A DNA stretch of 64,000 bases from Plantago major (GCA_026545765.1 CM048844.1:1984001-2048000); one strand, 5' to 3'. Shown: positions 1-11,212, counted from the stretch's first letter. Notes: a model not told the origin generated them from the sequence alone. A program made the numbers and translations.

Positions 1-262
1 TATCCTTCGCATGCTTAAAACAGAACATAAATCGATTATCCCGCGAGAGCTTCTTCACCTCCACTCCCAACGTGGGACTCCAAAGGTTAGAGACCAAAGT
101 AGAGAAGTTCTCCCAGTTTACAGGGCGCTTCCCAAGCACCCGCCCTACCAACAAGAGGGAAGAGCTCTTCACACCCACCTCCCAATCCTCATCAGTGATC
201 ACACTCCCATTCAACTCCTCCTCCGTAAAACCAATATCCACCTCCTCCCTGTTTTCAGCCAT
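1..262 (-). CDS. LINE ORF1 N-terminus (DUF4283), cut by window edge
   Basis: Reading the minus strand from ATG at 262-260 gives an open frame to the window edge, about 87 residues. It begins MAENREEVDIGFTEEELNGS and later has LLLVGRVLGKRPVNWENF and WSPTLGVEVKKLSRDNRFMF. This is the usual N-terminal pattern of plant LINE ORF1 proteins with a DUF4283 domain (acidic start, V-G-K-ll-t-rPvn, then w-p-gv-v-kel-.-n-f-F). Family knowledge: these nucleic-acid binding proteins normally continue to a CCHC zinc knuckle and precede an endonuclease/RT ORF, which would lie left of this window. The upstream leader (263-1100) has tandem repeats, as expected for a LINE 5' UTR. Truncated by the window, not visibly broken. 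Confidence 0.75.
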   Translation of the reverse strand, partial: MAENREEVDIGFTEEELNGSVITDEDWEVGVKSSSLLLVGRVLGKRPVNWENFSTLVSNLWSPTLGVEVKKLSRDNRFMFCFKHAKD

Positions 263-1110
263 ACTACCTCCCCCACACATAACCCGTAAGAACAACTTCT
301 CAGTACTATATCTCTAGGAGCGCACGACGCAAAAACAACAAAAAGTTCGACACCTTACCTGCAAGAAAAAGCAACTAGAAACCCCGGAAAAGCAGGGAAA
401 ACAGCAAAAGACAAAGACTAGGCTAGCAAGAAAAGACAAGAATCAGGAAAAGACAAGCAAGACACGAAACTAAGGAAGTAGGAAAACTAGAAAAAACTAG
501 GAATCTGACAAACAACGACTAAACACTGATAACGACCCCACCAACTTCTACAGGGGTCTCCTTTCTTTACGACCCCTAGGTTACTTTTCTGACTAGGACT
601 ACGACAAGGGTCTCCGATCTTTTCAACCCCCAGGCATTACTTTTCAGTCGTAGATTTGTTCTACAGGGATCTCCTTTTTTCACAATCCCTAGGTTACTTT
701 TCTTGCCTAGGACTACGACGAAGGTCTCCTATCTTTTCAACCTTCAGGATTATTTTTCAGTCGTAGATTCTTCGATCAATCCAACCTTAACATTTTTTGG
801 AAACTATTCATTTTTTTTTTTTTTTTTTTTAAAAGAGCGATGGAAGCTATCCGGCAAGACAAACATAAGTCGTCTTGTGAGGCAAGCAGCAAAGTCCAGA
901 GGGAAAGGCTCCAAGCTAGGGTTACGGAGCACCGGCAACAACGGCAAAAAACCACAGTCAAAGGAACACGGGGAAGACATGCAACGTCAACTAGCTACGA
1001 TCGAGGGTCAACCGTCAGTAGAAGCTAGGTTACCGATCTTCAAGCTAGACTCCATGGAAAAGGGGAACTCCATGCGGAAAAATCCTTGCTTTGTCTACAC
1101 TTGTGATTAG
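263..1110 (-). other. Probable LINE 5' leader
   Basis: No convincing gene. The stretch directly precedes the DUF4283 start on the minus strand. It is AAGA/AAAC-rich from 300 to 520, holds the tandem repeats at 545-772, a 20-base T run near 811-830, and a unique block up to about 1100. A plus-strand ORF (703-1110) runs through the T run and resembles nothing. I infer this is the LINE 5' UTR; its outer boundary is not seen. Confidence 0.4.
545..772. repeat. Tandem repeat, two 114-bp units each of two 57-bp halves
   Basis: The phrase ctacaggg-tctcc...ccctaggttacttttc recurs 114 bp apart (545 and 659). Inside each unit a diverged half copy (acaagggtctccgatctttt...ttttcagtcgtag) lies 57 bp further on, giving four half-units. 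The position, just upstream of a LINE ORF1, suggests promoter monomers. Confidence 0.8.
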
Positions 1111-1369
1111 TTCTTGAATTCAATGTTATATATGTGTATCGATTGAATTGTGATTATTAAGTATCATGTAGATTGGGTAATGAGATAATTGATATGATAC
1201 GGTGTAGACAACAAGGTATCAAACATAAGCTACGAACATGCAATCACTAGTATAGTAAGACCCATCAAGAATCAAGCCTACAAGGCTTGCTTTGACAACT
1301 CGGGGCTCAACCCCCTCGAGATTTTCGAATCAAAAGGTTCAACTCAAATATGATTTGCCTTATATTCAC
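1111..1369. other. No gene recognised
   Basis: AT-rich sequence with short direct repeats of a 'gattgaattgtgattatt' type near 1140. No splice-supported or homologous coding sequence is visible. Confidence 0.4.
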
Positions 1370-1528
1370 TAAGCCACCTCTATCAATATAAATTGCTTGG
1401 GACATACTGCAAGTCGAGCTCAGAGGATTTCCGTGTTTAGCCCAGTCTAAGAGATTTAACGCAATCGTCATGGCTCTCTTATCCTCGCCTTTGACAGATG
1501 TTTACATTCACCGCCTAACTTGATGATT

Positions 1529-1879
1529 AGATTTATGTTAGGCTCCGTGTTAAATTATGTAAATATTAGTTAGAATATGTTTAGGATTATGTTGGTAATT
1601 AGAAGTATAGTTTGATTAGAATTACTTATTGGTTAGAGTTTTATACTATTTAAGTATTTCATTGTTTAATCAGACAAAAATTAGTTTTGAGATATTATAT
1701 GAAAAATAGAGGTGTTCCTCCAAATCTGTCAATTTTCGGTATTTATGTGAATCAAAGAATCTTGATCTATCAATTTCAGTATTCATCGAATCAACGAGTT
1801 TTGGGTCAATTCTCGTATTCTTTTAAATCAACGAGTTTTGAGTTTATTGTTATTGTATCCAACCACACACGCTGCATCA
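1529..1879 (+). repeat. 5' LTR of the small element
   Basis: Shares agatttatgttag..., ttagttttgagat, gaaaaatagaggtgttcct and the end cacgctgcatca with 2825-3125. The start may lie at TGATG (1521) if a short deletion is allowed. Confidence 0.65.
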
Positions 1880-1882
1880 GAT

Positions 1883-1890
1883 TGGTATCA
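1883..1890 (+). promoter_or_regulatory. Primer binding site remnant (tRNA-iMet type)
   Basis: TGGTATCA follows the LTR end by three bases; later bases have diverged from the usual GAGC. Confidence 0.5.
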
Positions 1891-2809
1891 TATTCCAGGT
1901 TATCTGGGCCGATTTTTGTGAAGAAAAGACAATTTTCGTATAGCATTGACACGACAACGCAGTCCAAGTAAAACGGAGTTTCCTGTTGATTCAGCCGTTG
2001 GATCGTCACGAAATTTTAACAGCATGAAGCCAACTCATTGACCTTGAATCTGAAAGGTGGAGATCGGAATCTAATCAGGGTTGACAGGTCAAATTCCGTG
2101 CGCCGTCAAGCAGCATATTGATGGAAACTAATATCCGATTTATGACTTTCTTGTGTGTCAATTGTCAAGATGGAACTGAGCCATTGTTCACCACTGATGA
2201 ACGTTGCTACGAGACAAACTGGAAAGAGTATGATATATGGGATGACTAGCCTGAGGGAAAGGGTAGTGATGAAGAGAATGATTTTGTTATTATTTGGGAC
2301 GAGAAAGTACTAGAAGATAGAAAAGATTTGTTGTACGAGATGTACTTATCACAACAACAAATAATTATTCTCTGTCATCTGGAATCCAAGTTGGTGAAGT
2401 GAAAATTGAATACACCTGAGTTGTCCAGATCTTCTGTTTTGAATTTAGAAATGTCTGATGAGATGGAAGATGATCAAGAAGTGTATCAACATATTATTGG
2501 AAGATAGAGTGTTAGAGAAAGACCCATTGTGGCTTGCATCACTCGAGAAACTAAATGGTGTTTCCATGATCAACTTAGTCTACATGCAAGACGAGTGTTA
2601 CCAGCATTACACACACCCATGTGTGTTAGAGTTTATTGGCGACATCCGACATGTGTTTGATAGAGGAAGGAATGACCCGACTAGGAAATTAATTAGACTT
2701 GTGGATGGCCGGTTTGTGTTTCCACAAAGTTTGCTTTTGTACGTGATACTTCAGCTGATGATGATGCGGCTTATGATTCGAGGACGAATCTTTTCTGCCC
2801 TAGAGAGAA

Positions 2810-3125
2810 TGATGCGATCCAAACAGATTTATGTTAGTTTCCGTGTTAGATTATGTAAATATTAGTTAGAATATGTTTAGGTTGGTAATTAGAAGTATAG
2901 TTTGATTATGATTACTTATTGGTTGTTTTATCAGACAGAGATTAGTTTTGAGATCTTATATGAAAAATAGAGGTGTTCCTCAAATCTATCAATTTTCGGT
3001 ATTCCTGTGAATCAACGAATCTTGATCCATCAATTCTCGATTCTACCGAATCAACGAGTTTTGAGTCAATTCTCAGTATTCTTTGAATCAACGAGTTTTA
3101 AGTTTATTGTTCTCACGCTGCATCA
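2810..3125 (+). repeat. 3' LTR of the small element
   Basis: Begins TGATGCGATCC and ends GCTGCATCA, an imperfect inverted terminal pair. Similar to 1529-1879 but clearly diverged, so the insertion is old. Confidence 0.65.
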
Positions 3126-3240
3126 ATTATCCTCTCCAATGAAGGCTCTAAATTCAATGTTTGGCTTGATGATTATCTCCTCCAATGAAACAACATTCTC
3201 AATCAGATACTCTAAGTTAAGCTTGAGCTCGATTGGAACA

Positions 3241-3971
3241 AATGAGCCCAGATAGCATAGCAGCTGGTTAACTCTTTGAAACTATTGAAACGGGTACCCG
3301 GTGTTGGCTGCTTGTATCAGTTGGATATGCATTCACTATCCAATATCCATCCAGTGTCGTGCCATGTTCAATTGGCTCTATTATACTAGTATATATGTTG
3401 AAACAGAAAGTAATCAAATAAGTAGTACTCTGTGAACCATGATGGTATGTGAAAGGAAAATGTAAATCCACCACTTGCCAAATTGATCGTTCATATGACA
3501 AACAAAATTTTCGACTACAGAAAGAGTTGGTTGATTCCTTATTCATTCTTCTTGTGGAAGGTGTAAAAGATTCTGATTGAAATCATGCATAATCTTCTGA
3601 AGAGGTGATTGTAGCTGGGGCACAGTATTCCTTCTCTTTTCCGCGATTTGCTCCTACGAGATAACAGAGGTTTTAGTCCAGGTAAAATTTGTCGATACAG
3701 GATTCCCCTGTCCGACAACAAACATGCAATTTTTTTGGAAAATAAGGTATACATACATCACAAAGTAAATCCTTCACTGTTTAACAGCATAACAGCATAG
3801 GTGCACCAACAGAAAGATAAAGTTCAAAATTTGAAAATGAGCATATATCCAACTCCTTAAATATACAGGAATCGAAGAGCTTCTTAAGGCAATGTTACAA
3901 AGCTAAGAACGTATAAGTAAAAGCTACACTTCTATCAATATAAATTGCTTGGGACATGCTGCAAGTCAAGC
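3241..3971. other. No gene recognised between duplicate and F-box gene
   Basis: Minus-strand ORFs of 92 and 71 codons (3268-3546, 3539-3754) overlap here but lack recognisable domains. The last ~40 bases are 3' UTR of the F-box gene, judged by similarity to its duplicate. Confidence 0.35.
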
Positions 3972-6154
3972 TCAGAGGATTTCCAGGTTTAGCCCAGGTC
4001 TAAGAGATGATCGCAATCGCTTGGCGGCTCTTATCCTCACAGCCTCTTTGACAGGATATTTACATTCACTGTCTAACTTGATGATTATCCTCTCCAATGA
4101 AGGCTCAAAACATTCAATTTGTGGCTTGATGATTATCTTTTCCAATGAAATAGCATTCTCAATCAGATACTCGACAAATCTAAAATCTGCTTCACTACCA
4201 TGAAATCCACTCATTTCCACAATCTTCAAGTGGTGATGAGGAGGAGAGACTCCTATTATTTTCTTTGTATGAGTCTTCATTGATGCCAACGTTGATTCTG
4301 AAAACAATGAGGCAACATGCAGTAACAAATAAGACACTAAAGGGATGGACAAGAAGCAATGAGCATGATAATAACAAAATTATATCAAGAGGCATGCATC
4401 ATTCAATTCAGCTAAATGAATAAAACTGAAGATCACCTCGAGTACAAATTTGTGCAACAACGGCACGCCTGTATCAGGGAACAAAGATACAACAATTCCA
4501 CCTCGCCTATGATATCAAGGGCGATTTCCACCATCTTCAGTCGTGGGCCTACTGGAAATTTTTGTGAAAGAAAATTTTCTGAAAGACAACCCTAAAGAGG
4601 AAGAACCAATGCTCATTTTATCAACTGGATCAAAGGAAAGGGTATTAAGCCAAATAATACGGCAACCATAAGGTTTCAGGCACTAACCTCAATCTCAATA
4701 ACTGTTGATAGACTGAGCACTTCAATGTGAGAGAAAATGCTTGAAAAATCCATGAAGTTCCCCAGTAAATGGCCTGCATAATAACTACTAATGGAAAGTT
4801 CAGCTAGCTTAGGGTACTTATCAAAGGAAAGCTTGATAATTTATATCCTGTGAAATGAAAGGATATAAGATTTGGCGCAGAAACCTCCAAATGTTTCATC
4901 TTGAAGCAATATTGTATTTTTAAGGATTTTAATTTAAGAGCAGGACCAGACACCTTTAAGTTTACAAGTGATTTTGATGATTCAACTGATACAAATTCGA
5001 GAGTCGGATAATCATGTAATAATTTCTCGAGATGTTCACCAGTCACTTCTACTGAGGTCAACTGAAGGGAGGTTAATGGGACACCAGGGGACAAGCTAGG
5101 AAGATTATAGGATAAACCACTCCATCGAAGACGCCTCGGTTTAAGGTCCAACTCAAGCCCCTTCACCCTCTTCGCCATCGCAAATCTGAGCCAATTGTCA
5201 ATGTTTTTCGTGCGGTCCTCTTCTAATAAGACAAAATGTACCCTAAATTCATCAATACTATCTGCTTTATGTGAACTTACTGCTTCGTCCACCCAACGGA
5301 CATACTTATGCTCTTCTGCTCTGTACTTTTCCAAACTCTCTGTGGAGGAGGGGTAAAGGTCCAACTCCTTTATAAAGTCATAACAACGATCAAATTTAAG
5401 AGAAGGAACATAGGCCCAAATGTTCCTCCATCTCTTGGATAGCACGCTGGTACTTCCAGCTTCTTTCAGGGTTAACAGTGAGAGGATGCAAACGAGAACG
5501 TCATCTGGCAAATCACTAATCCGATCATTCTTCAACAAGTCTTCTCCGCTGCATGCCTAAAATATATAACCAACAGCAGTAGCAGTTACATCACTGAACG
5601 CATCTAAGAACTTTATCTTACTAAGGGCTCGAACATGAGAAGTAAACAATTATCAGCAGTAGGTGGCTGAAGTTGTGATGTCGAAGGATTAACTTATTTC
5701 AGAACATATGAAAGGAGGCATATGATCATGATTCTGACAAGTAGATGAAAAGTTGAGGACAGGCAACAAATCAAATTTCTTATTTTAGCCCAACAGAAGG
5801 GAGATCAAAGTGGCTCGGATAGCTAAAATAAATACCCTTTCCTTTGATCCAGTTTAAACAAATACATGGAAAAGAAATCAGTTTCAGTCACTTGAGGAGC
5901 TAATTAAATCAAAGCTAACTTGTTTTGTCAGAATAGAAAGCAAGCAAAGCTTTGAGCAAGAGAAATCAAGAAAAGGAAAGGGAAATAGATTGTCAAAGAA
6001 TAATGGAACACACAATACATGGAAAAGAAATCAGTTGATAAGGTCCTACTAATATATAGTATATCACCTTGAGAATCTGAGTCTGAGTGTCATGAACAGA
6101 TAGATCTTTCATGGAGACCATAATAGTTTACTTTGCTGGCAAATTACAACCAAC
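3972..6154 (-). pseudogene. F-box/FBD/LRR-repeat protein gene with frame lesions
   Basis: The coding start is ATG at 6121-6119, with exon 1 ending at 6068. Exon 2 starts at 5556 and encodes the F-box ([37 protein letters not shown]) and LRR-like segments, with a donor after 4688. Exon 3 lies near 4510-4433 (PLLHKFVLE). The last exon (about 4300-3972) holds the FBD domain (HHHLKIVEMSGF, VEYLIENAISLEKIII, LRPGLNLEIL, stop). Family role: substrate-recognition subunit of an SCF ubiquitin ligase; target unknown. Near 4826 one G appears missing (SFPL then DKYPKLAEL in another frame), and the exon 3-4 junction is also out of phase. The FBD carries an internal duplication (LEKIII.../LERIII...). It is either a young pseudogene or an error-affected intact gene. 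Confidence 0.7.
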
Positions 6155-6755
6155 CTGTAGAATTGAGTATTTCAGTCGATTAATCAATCAAGAATCTGAA
6201 TTAGAACAGAAGAAAAGCACAGTCCAGCTGATGATAAAAAATATCAAAGCAAATCAACAAACAGATCAAGCTTAATAAAATCAGATCACAATCAAACCAA
6301 AATAATAATAAATTAATTTCTTTACAACAAAACATTTCATGCTGAAGAAAATCAAATCAATTAAAATTCCTTCTTGAAAAAAAAAGAAGCAAAAACTCAA
6401 ATCATCAATCTTATGGGCTGGACAAAATCAAGTAAAATTAAACCAAATACAGTCTAGACTCTAGAATCTTAAATAGAACGAAAAATATAGCTTAATCTTA
6501 TAAACATAGAGCTGAATAATATCAGATTAAATTATTTAAAAAAAAGCAAAATTTTAATAACCGGGCACCACAACTTTTTTTTTACTAAATAGCATAATAA
6601 GACGATTATACTGGAGAAATCAAAATTTGCTTGTGCCAGAAAAAACAAAGTACAGAAGCTAAAAATTCAAATCAATCTTATGTGCTGAAAAAAATCAGAT
6701 AAAATTAAGCCAAACATAGTCAAATACAAACTCAAAGCTAATTGCTACTACTTAC
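6155..6755 (-). other. 5' UTR intron of the F-box gene
   Basis: On the minus strand TCTTCTTG|GTAAGTAG gives a strong donor at 6755, and TTCTACAG|GTTGG an acceptor at 6155. This makes a 601-bp intron between a leader exon (about 6860-6756) and the exon with the ATG. The AT-rich, T-rich content fits a plant intron. Confidence 0.55.
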
Positions 6756-6885
6756 CAAGAAGATAGATAGATAGATGGTCGATGCTTAAGATACACTAAT
6801 TAAATTAGATTAATTTGTTCCTTTTCCTCTTTTCCTTCTTCTCAAGATCGAATTGCAAGAGGCCTTGGTATACCTATCTATGCCT

Positions 6886-6895
6886 CTATATATAG
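6886..6895 (-). promoter_or_regulatory. TATA box of the F-box gene
   Basis: CTATATATAG on the minus strand, about 30 bp before the inferred leader exon and 130 bp before its splice donor. Confidence 0.55.
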
Positions 6896-7311
6896 TACTG
6901 TATATTTGTTTACAAGAAAATTATTATTACTATTATATCTATTTCTCTATTACTATTTATTACTAGTACTACTATACTAAGTAAATTGCTATTATTACCG
7001 ACTAAATCTATCTCTAGAATCTAGATACTACTTTCCTGTTTTGTCCTTGAATTGACTTGTTAGATACTCAGATGGCCAGGACTAAAATACCTTGGGCTTC
7101 CCATAATGGACTTGGATTGTTAGATACTTAGATGATGACCTATTTGGTCCACCATGTCTGGTCCGGTTAAATGGGCTTTGCCCCTGCAAAAGTCAATTTC
7201 AGTTCGGACTTGGACAAGATTTCAGGCCTGGGCCTAACTTTCAAACCCGAGAAAGGTGATGGAATACCGATGTTTAAAGTAAAAGTTAACTTTGATGTTG
7301 TTTATATACTA
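6896..7311. other. Upstream region of the F-box gene, no gene
   Basis: AT-rich with many short tata/acta runs up to 7010, then more complex sequence. No coding signal. Confidence 0.4.
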
Positions 7312-7748
7312 CTAGTAAATGTGACACGCGGTACCCGCGTATGCATTTAATTGTGTACATAAATTAAAATAACCTACTTCGTATATCATATTGATTGTTA
7401 AAATATATGTACAATATTTTATCTTTAGCCACGGAGTATTATTTTTCTTTTTCCATGCCATTGCCGTTTCAGTATGTCGTAAATATGAAAATTCCGCGTG
7501 TCATAGCTGCTTGGGGAAATAGAAAATGAAAGGGTGAAATTATGGAAGGTATGAGTGGGACTTAACTTGAAGGGATGAGAAGGCAGTTTTTATCTTTTCT
7601 TATTGCCGAAGGAAAGGGATTAATATGGAGAAGGAAACTGCTTCTTTCACTAACCGCTGAATTAAGGGCAAAAATGGAAAAGCAAATTTTGGTATCACAA
7701 CCGCCAATTGTGACACAAAAACTCATATCTTTTTAGAAGTAGTATAGA
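7312..7748 (-). mobile_element. Short non-autonomous Helitron
   Basis: On the minus strand the element begins TCTATACTAC (7748) and ends CTAG (7312) followed by host T. A perfect hairpin (ACGCGG-GTA-CCGCGT, 7340-7326) lies 14 nt before the end. The insertion is between host A and T, as expected for Helitrons. The 437 bp hold no ORF, so it must depend on a Rep/helicase helper elsewhere. Confidence 0.75.
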
Positions 7749-7858
7749 TAATAACTCTGATATTTCCCAATCTATCTATAGATCTTTATCCACAAAATTT
7801 ATTTTAATTGTATTATAACAAAAATATTTTATCACGTGACATTATAATGCACCTGGAC

Positions 7859-8761
7859 CAGGGGCGAACGCAGAAATATATATGTCCAGAAGGTAATTAT
7901 TTTAAATAAATTTAACTAAAATTTTCATTATTGATGAGAATTACATTTTCAAAATTACATGGTAAAGAACAAGGTTTAGACTATAATTTTCTAATCTAGG
8001 CGTAACAAAATTTCTATTTTAAGTCCATATATCATTTGTTCATCAATAATACTTATAAGGGATAATTTAAATATATTCCACCCAACTAATATAAATATTC
8101 ATTACTTATTCATTATTCACAACAAAATCTAATAATCACCAAAGTTTTTTGAAATTTATTACTACTGCCTTTTATCTATCTTTTTGAAAAATAATACAAA
8201 TAGGGTATATGAAGCTGGAGCGAGAATACACCAGTACATGGAATATTATTCTCTTTAACCAAAAGAGTGCATCACATATTCACATCCACTTTAGAAACTA
8301 ACATAATTATTAAATATATTAATGTATTTTTATTTATAAAAAAAGGAAAACGAACATGATAACTAATAATTAGTTGATGGTAAAAGAAATTCATGTTAGA
8401 AAAGGAAACAAATTATATGTTCATAAAATGGAGGAATTAGATACCAAATAATTTTGTTAAGATTTAAATGATTAATTATGTAAATGAATGTATATAGAAC
8501 AAAAAAAATAAAAAATAAAGAGACATAAAATGCCAAAAATGTGACAATGTTGGGTATTGAACCCACAATCAGTTGACAAGGCAGATCTTTGTGCAAGACT
8601 AATGACCAATTGGTCTACATCAATCAATTGTATTTATATTCACTCATGTTAAATTATATCTCTATATCTTTAAATTGTTAAAAGGGGTATAATAGACATT
8701 TCATGTCCAAAATCGAGGGGCTGCGATTGAGGCCCCTTGGACCTATGTGGGGCCGCCCCTG
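7859..8761. mobile_element. hAT-type MITE with 8-bp target duplication
   Basis: The element starts CAGGGGCGAACGCAG and ends in the inverse of CAGGGGCGGCCCCAC. It is flanked on both sides by the identical octamer acctggac (7851-7858, 8762-8769). TIR sequence and 8-bp duplication define the hAT superfamily. No transposase. The 903 bp are AT-rich apart from a tRNA-like segment at 8550-8621. Confidence 0.85.
8550..8621 (-). other. tRNA-like segment inside the hAT MITE
   Basis: The minus strand has an A-box-like TAGACCAATTGGTC and, about 40 nt downstream, a near-perfect B box GGTTCAATACC within the arm TGGGTTCAATACCCA. The length is about 72 nt. Acceptor-stem pairing is not convincing, so this is a pol III promoter-like relic rather than a working tRNA gene. 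Confidence 0.5.
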
Positions 8762-8769
8762 ACCTGGAC

Positions 8770-10291
8770 GATGCTTTTTCACTAGTAAGGTGATAAAATT
8801 TCATATCATTCAAAAATTCGAACTTATAAATTAATGAGTTGTGGAATTAATTCATTTAGTGTTGTCTTTGTTTATGGGAGGAGTGAAGGGCAGTATTTAG
8901 TTGATAACTTTTTTAAAAAAAAGATCACCTAATTTTATTGTATTTTTCATACTAAACCTCCAATTAATATTGTATTTCTTCCTCCATATAATAAAACTAA
9001 ACTAAACTGTATATATTCAATTTATATATTAATGTGTGTTATGGGCTTCTCGCTTTAGCAACAGAAAATCCGTTTTGGGTTAATGTTGGGACTTGGCAGT
9101 GATAATGGGCTTGGAACATGGTGTAAAAAAAAAAAAAAATTGTATTTCGTCACATTAAATATATAGTTAGATACTTCATTTCTTCACACTACATTATAAT
9201 TTTTGACATTTTTTACCTTTTCACTCTAATATACAGTATTTTGTCCATTTTTTAGTTTGAAGTTGCTTCATGGGGTCTCGATTCCTAACTTTGGGACACA
9301 AATGGTCTTTGGCATCAATTTTTCCGACTACTGTCTTGTCTAGGAAATGTACAAACTTTCTTTGCTAGATTTTTTTTCTCTATTGTTAATTTAGATAGTG
9401 GATTAAATTCTAGATTTTGGTATATGTTTCGAATTCTTAAGAAAGAGACGTTTTAGATTTTTTTAAAGATACTGCGCTACTTTCCACAAATTCTCCTAAT
9501 ATTTTTAAACAAATAAGTTCTATGAAGTATAGTGTCTTTAAACTAATTTCGAATTTCAATTACATATAGTCTCGATGAGCTGAAACATTGTTTCGTTTCG
9601 GTGATATTTCAAATTAAGATTCCTATTATAAATATTTCCAACTTGCCAAATTAGACAAAAAAATCCAACTTGGAAATTTCATTACACCCACCTGCAAGTT
9701 TCACGGTTCATTAACATTTAAACAGATATACCAACATGCACTAGTAGTTCTTGCAAGGTCTCCTTGCTCAAGTCTATCTTTGTACTTATTCAGTACACTC
9801 AATTGAATATTATAGCAAATGGCTAGGCTAACTGGCTAAGTACCAACCATATAAATTCTTGTTTCTTAATGAGTTGATTCATCAAACACTGAGTACTCCT
9901 GGAGATATTTCTTGAGGTAATGTTCATTTTTGAATTCTCAAACAAATTTATTGAATATTGCTGCAACTATATTTAAGAATTTGCAATTCATATTTATGGA
10001 TTGATGCAGCTTACTGCCTATATATACATTCTTGGACTTTAGTGTTTATTAAATGCATACCATTTGGAATTTGTACAACTTTTGATCTGTTTTCTCCGAA
10101 ATCAATGTAAAATCGTGCTTTAATGGCTGCAGTATTTGGCCTCACAGGACCAACTTTTCTCACAGCTGTTGACTGGTATGAATCTTACTAATGATCTTAA
10201 GTAGGTTGTAAGAGAGAGATGGTATATTGTTTGTTTCTCTCGCACAAAAACCTGATTAGCAATTATTAACCAAGGAATCGTTTTATTATTC
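8770..10291. other. Intergenic, no supported gene
   Basis: AT-rich. Includes a 15-base A run at 9127. There is a possible promoter and leader (accatataaattc near 9849, a GAG|GTAATG donor near 9917), and a possible small exon at 10123-10175 (MAAVFGLTGPTFLTAVDW then GTATGA). If real, that gene was cut off by the gypsy insertion that begins near 10292. Evidence is too thin for a gene call. Confidence 0.3.
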
Positions 10292-11212
10292 GAGGAATTA
10301 ACTTGACTTGACTTAACCTCTTAATAATTACTTGACTTGACATGATTCTTGTCTTTAAATCGCGAGCTCACTTGGCATCGTAGGATCTACCGTCACCAAT
10401 GGTGGCCATACATGGCATGACATGAATTACCGGTCGGAGTACTAGTACCCCTTCCAGCCGTGAATAACTTGAATACTTGACTTGGGCCACGTGGTGCTAA
10501 GGTTTCTCCTACGAGCCCGTTAATTATTACATGATCTTTAACTTGAATCCTATGACTTACATTTTATTAGAGTGATCTCCTTACATGCATGAATCCTAAA
10601 TGAACACGCAAAGTACCAAAATAACATGCTTCAACCAATACAACATACATCATATGAAATATAGAAGCTTGCATATAAATTTGGGGAAGAATATATAAAT
10701 TTGACTTGCTAGAGAACATAAACATGAACATGACATGAACTATAAACTTGATATGAGCATGACTTGTTAGAGATCATATATATATATATATATATATATA
10801 TACACGTATAAATATGCTATAAACCATTTGACTATGCGATCCTAGGCTATATGAAACTAAAGAAACTTGCCTTGGTAAAATCTTTTAATCTAGCTTGTAG
10901 CAAATTCCTTCACCTACGAGCCGCGAACTTGCCCTCCGTTCTAGCCTCAAGGTCGATACGAATCCAAATTAAGCTTAATGATCCACAAAATCAACCAATA
11001 GCTTGTACCTCGAATCTCCAATAGTCACCTTAACCCACAAATCATCCGAAGACCAATCACAAGCTCCGTCTAGTCGTTACTACGGTTTTATAGGTTAAAA
11101 TTGAGGGATTATAGTACCAAGGTAAAACGGTAATTTTATGGAGTTAGGAAAAATGTAGAAATGGTGTAAGGGCGTAAAATTATGGTTCTACAATGTCCAT
11201 GGGTAATATGGT
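10292..11212 (+). repeat. 5' LTR block, truncated at its start
   Basis: Matches 22318-22793 in the same direction and 24135-22794 inverted (shared: catggcatgacatgaatt, gccacgtggtgctaaggtt, gaaatatagaagcttgcata). Compared with the inverted copy, about 490 bp of the LTR start are missing here. Contains a short TA run at 10779. Confidence 0.75.

Larger units (their letters stand above)
1521..3125 (+). mobile_element. Small LTR retrotransposon without gag-pol
   Basis: Two related direct repeats (about 1529-1879 and 2810-3125) flank a 0.95 kb interior. The interior starts with tggtatca (1883), the first 8 bases of a tRNA-iMet primer site. It ends with gaggacgaatctt...gagagaatgatgc, the familiar pre-LTR sequence of plant gypsy elements. 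No gag, RT or integrase is present. A 136-codon ORF (2458-2865) runs from the interior into the 3' LTR and resembles nothing I know. Host sequence on both sides joins as one gene tail with ATTA repeated, so the insertion is real, but exact ends are blurred by microhomology. Confidence 0.7.
1370..3240 (-). pseudogene. Truncated duplicate of the FBD gene 3' end, split by an LTR element
   Basis: 1370-1528 matches 3935-4093 (the 3' UTR and last codons of the neighbouring F-box/FBD gene) base for base with scattered changes: both contain tatcaatataaattgcttgg, then the FBD terminus and cttgatgatta. The match resumes at 3122-3215 (attatcctctccaatgaagg..., ...cattctcaatcagatactc), the continuation of the same gene 3' end. 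The gap is filled by the LTR element at about 1521-3125. So a copy of the gene tail was duplicated, then hit by a retrotransposon. No open frame survives, and homology fades after about 3220. Confidence 0.7.

Noticed and set aside
703..1110. 135-codon plus-strand ORF
   Set aside because: Its N-terminal half is translated from a T run and repeat units; it lies antisense to the inferred LINE leader and resembles no family.
3268..3754. Two minus-strand ORFs of 92 and 71 codons
   Set aside because: No domain and no splice or promoter support, in a stretch of duplicated and decayed sequence.
8550..8621. Functional tRNA gene
   Set aside because: A and B boxes are visible but cloverleaf pairing is poor, and it lies inside a MITE; the same reasoning applies to 11263-11331.
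10123..10175. Possible small first exon (MAAVFGLTGPTFLTAVDW then a GT donor)
   Set aside because: Too short to support alone; no continuation is found beyond the gypsy insertion. Mentioned only in the intergenic entry.
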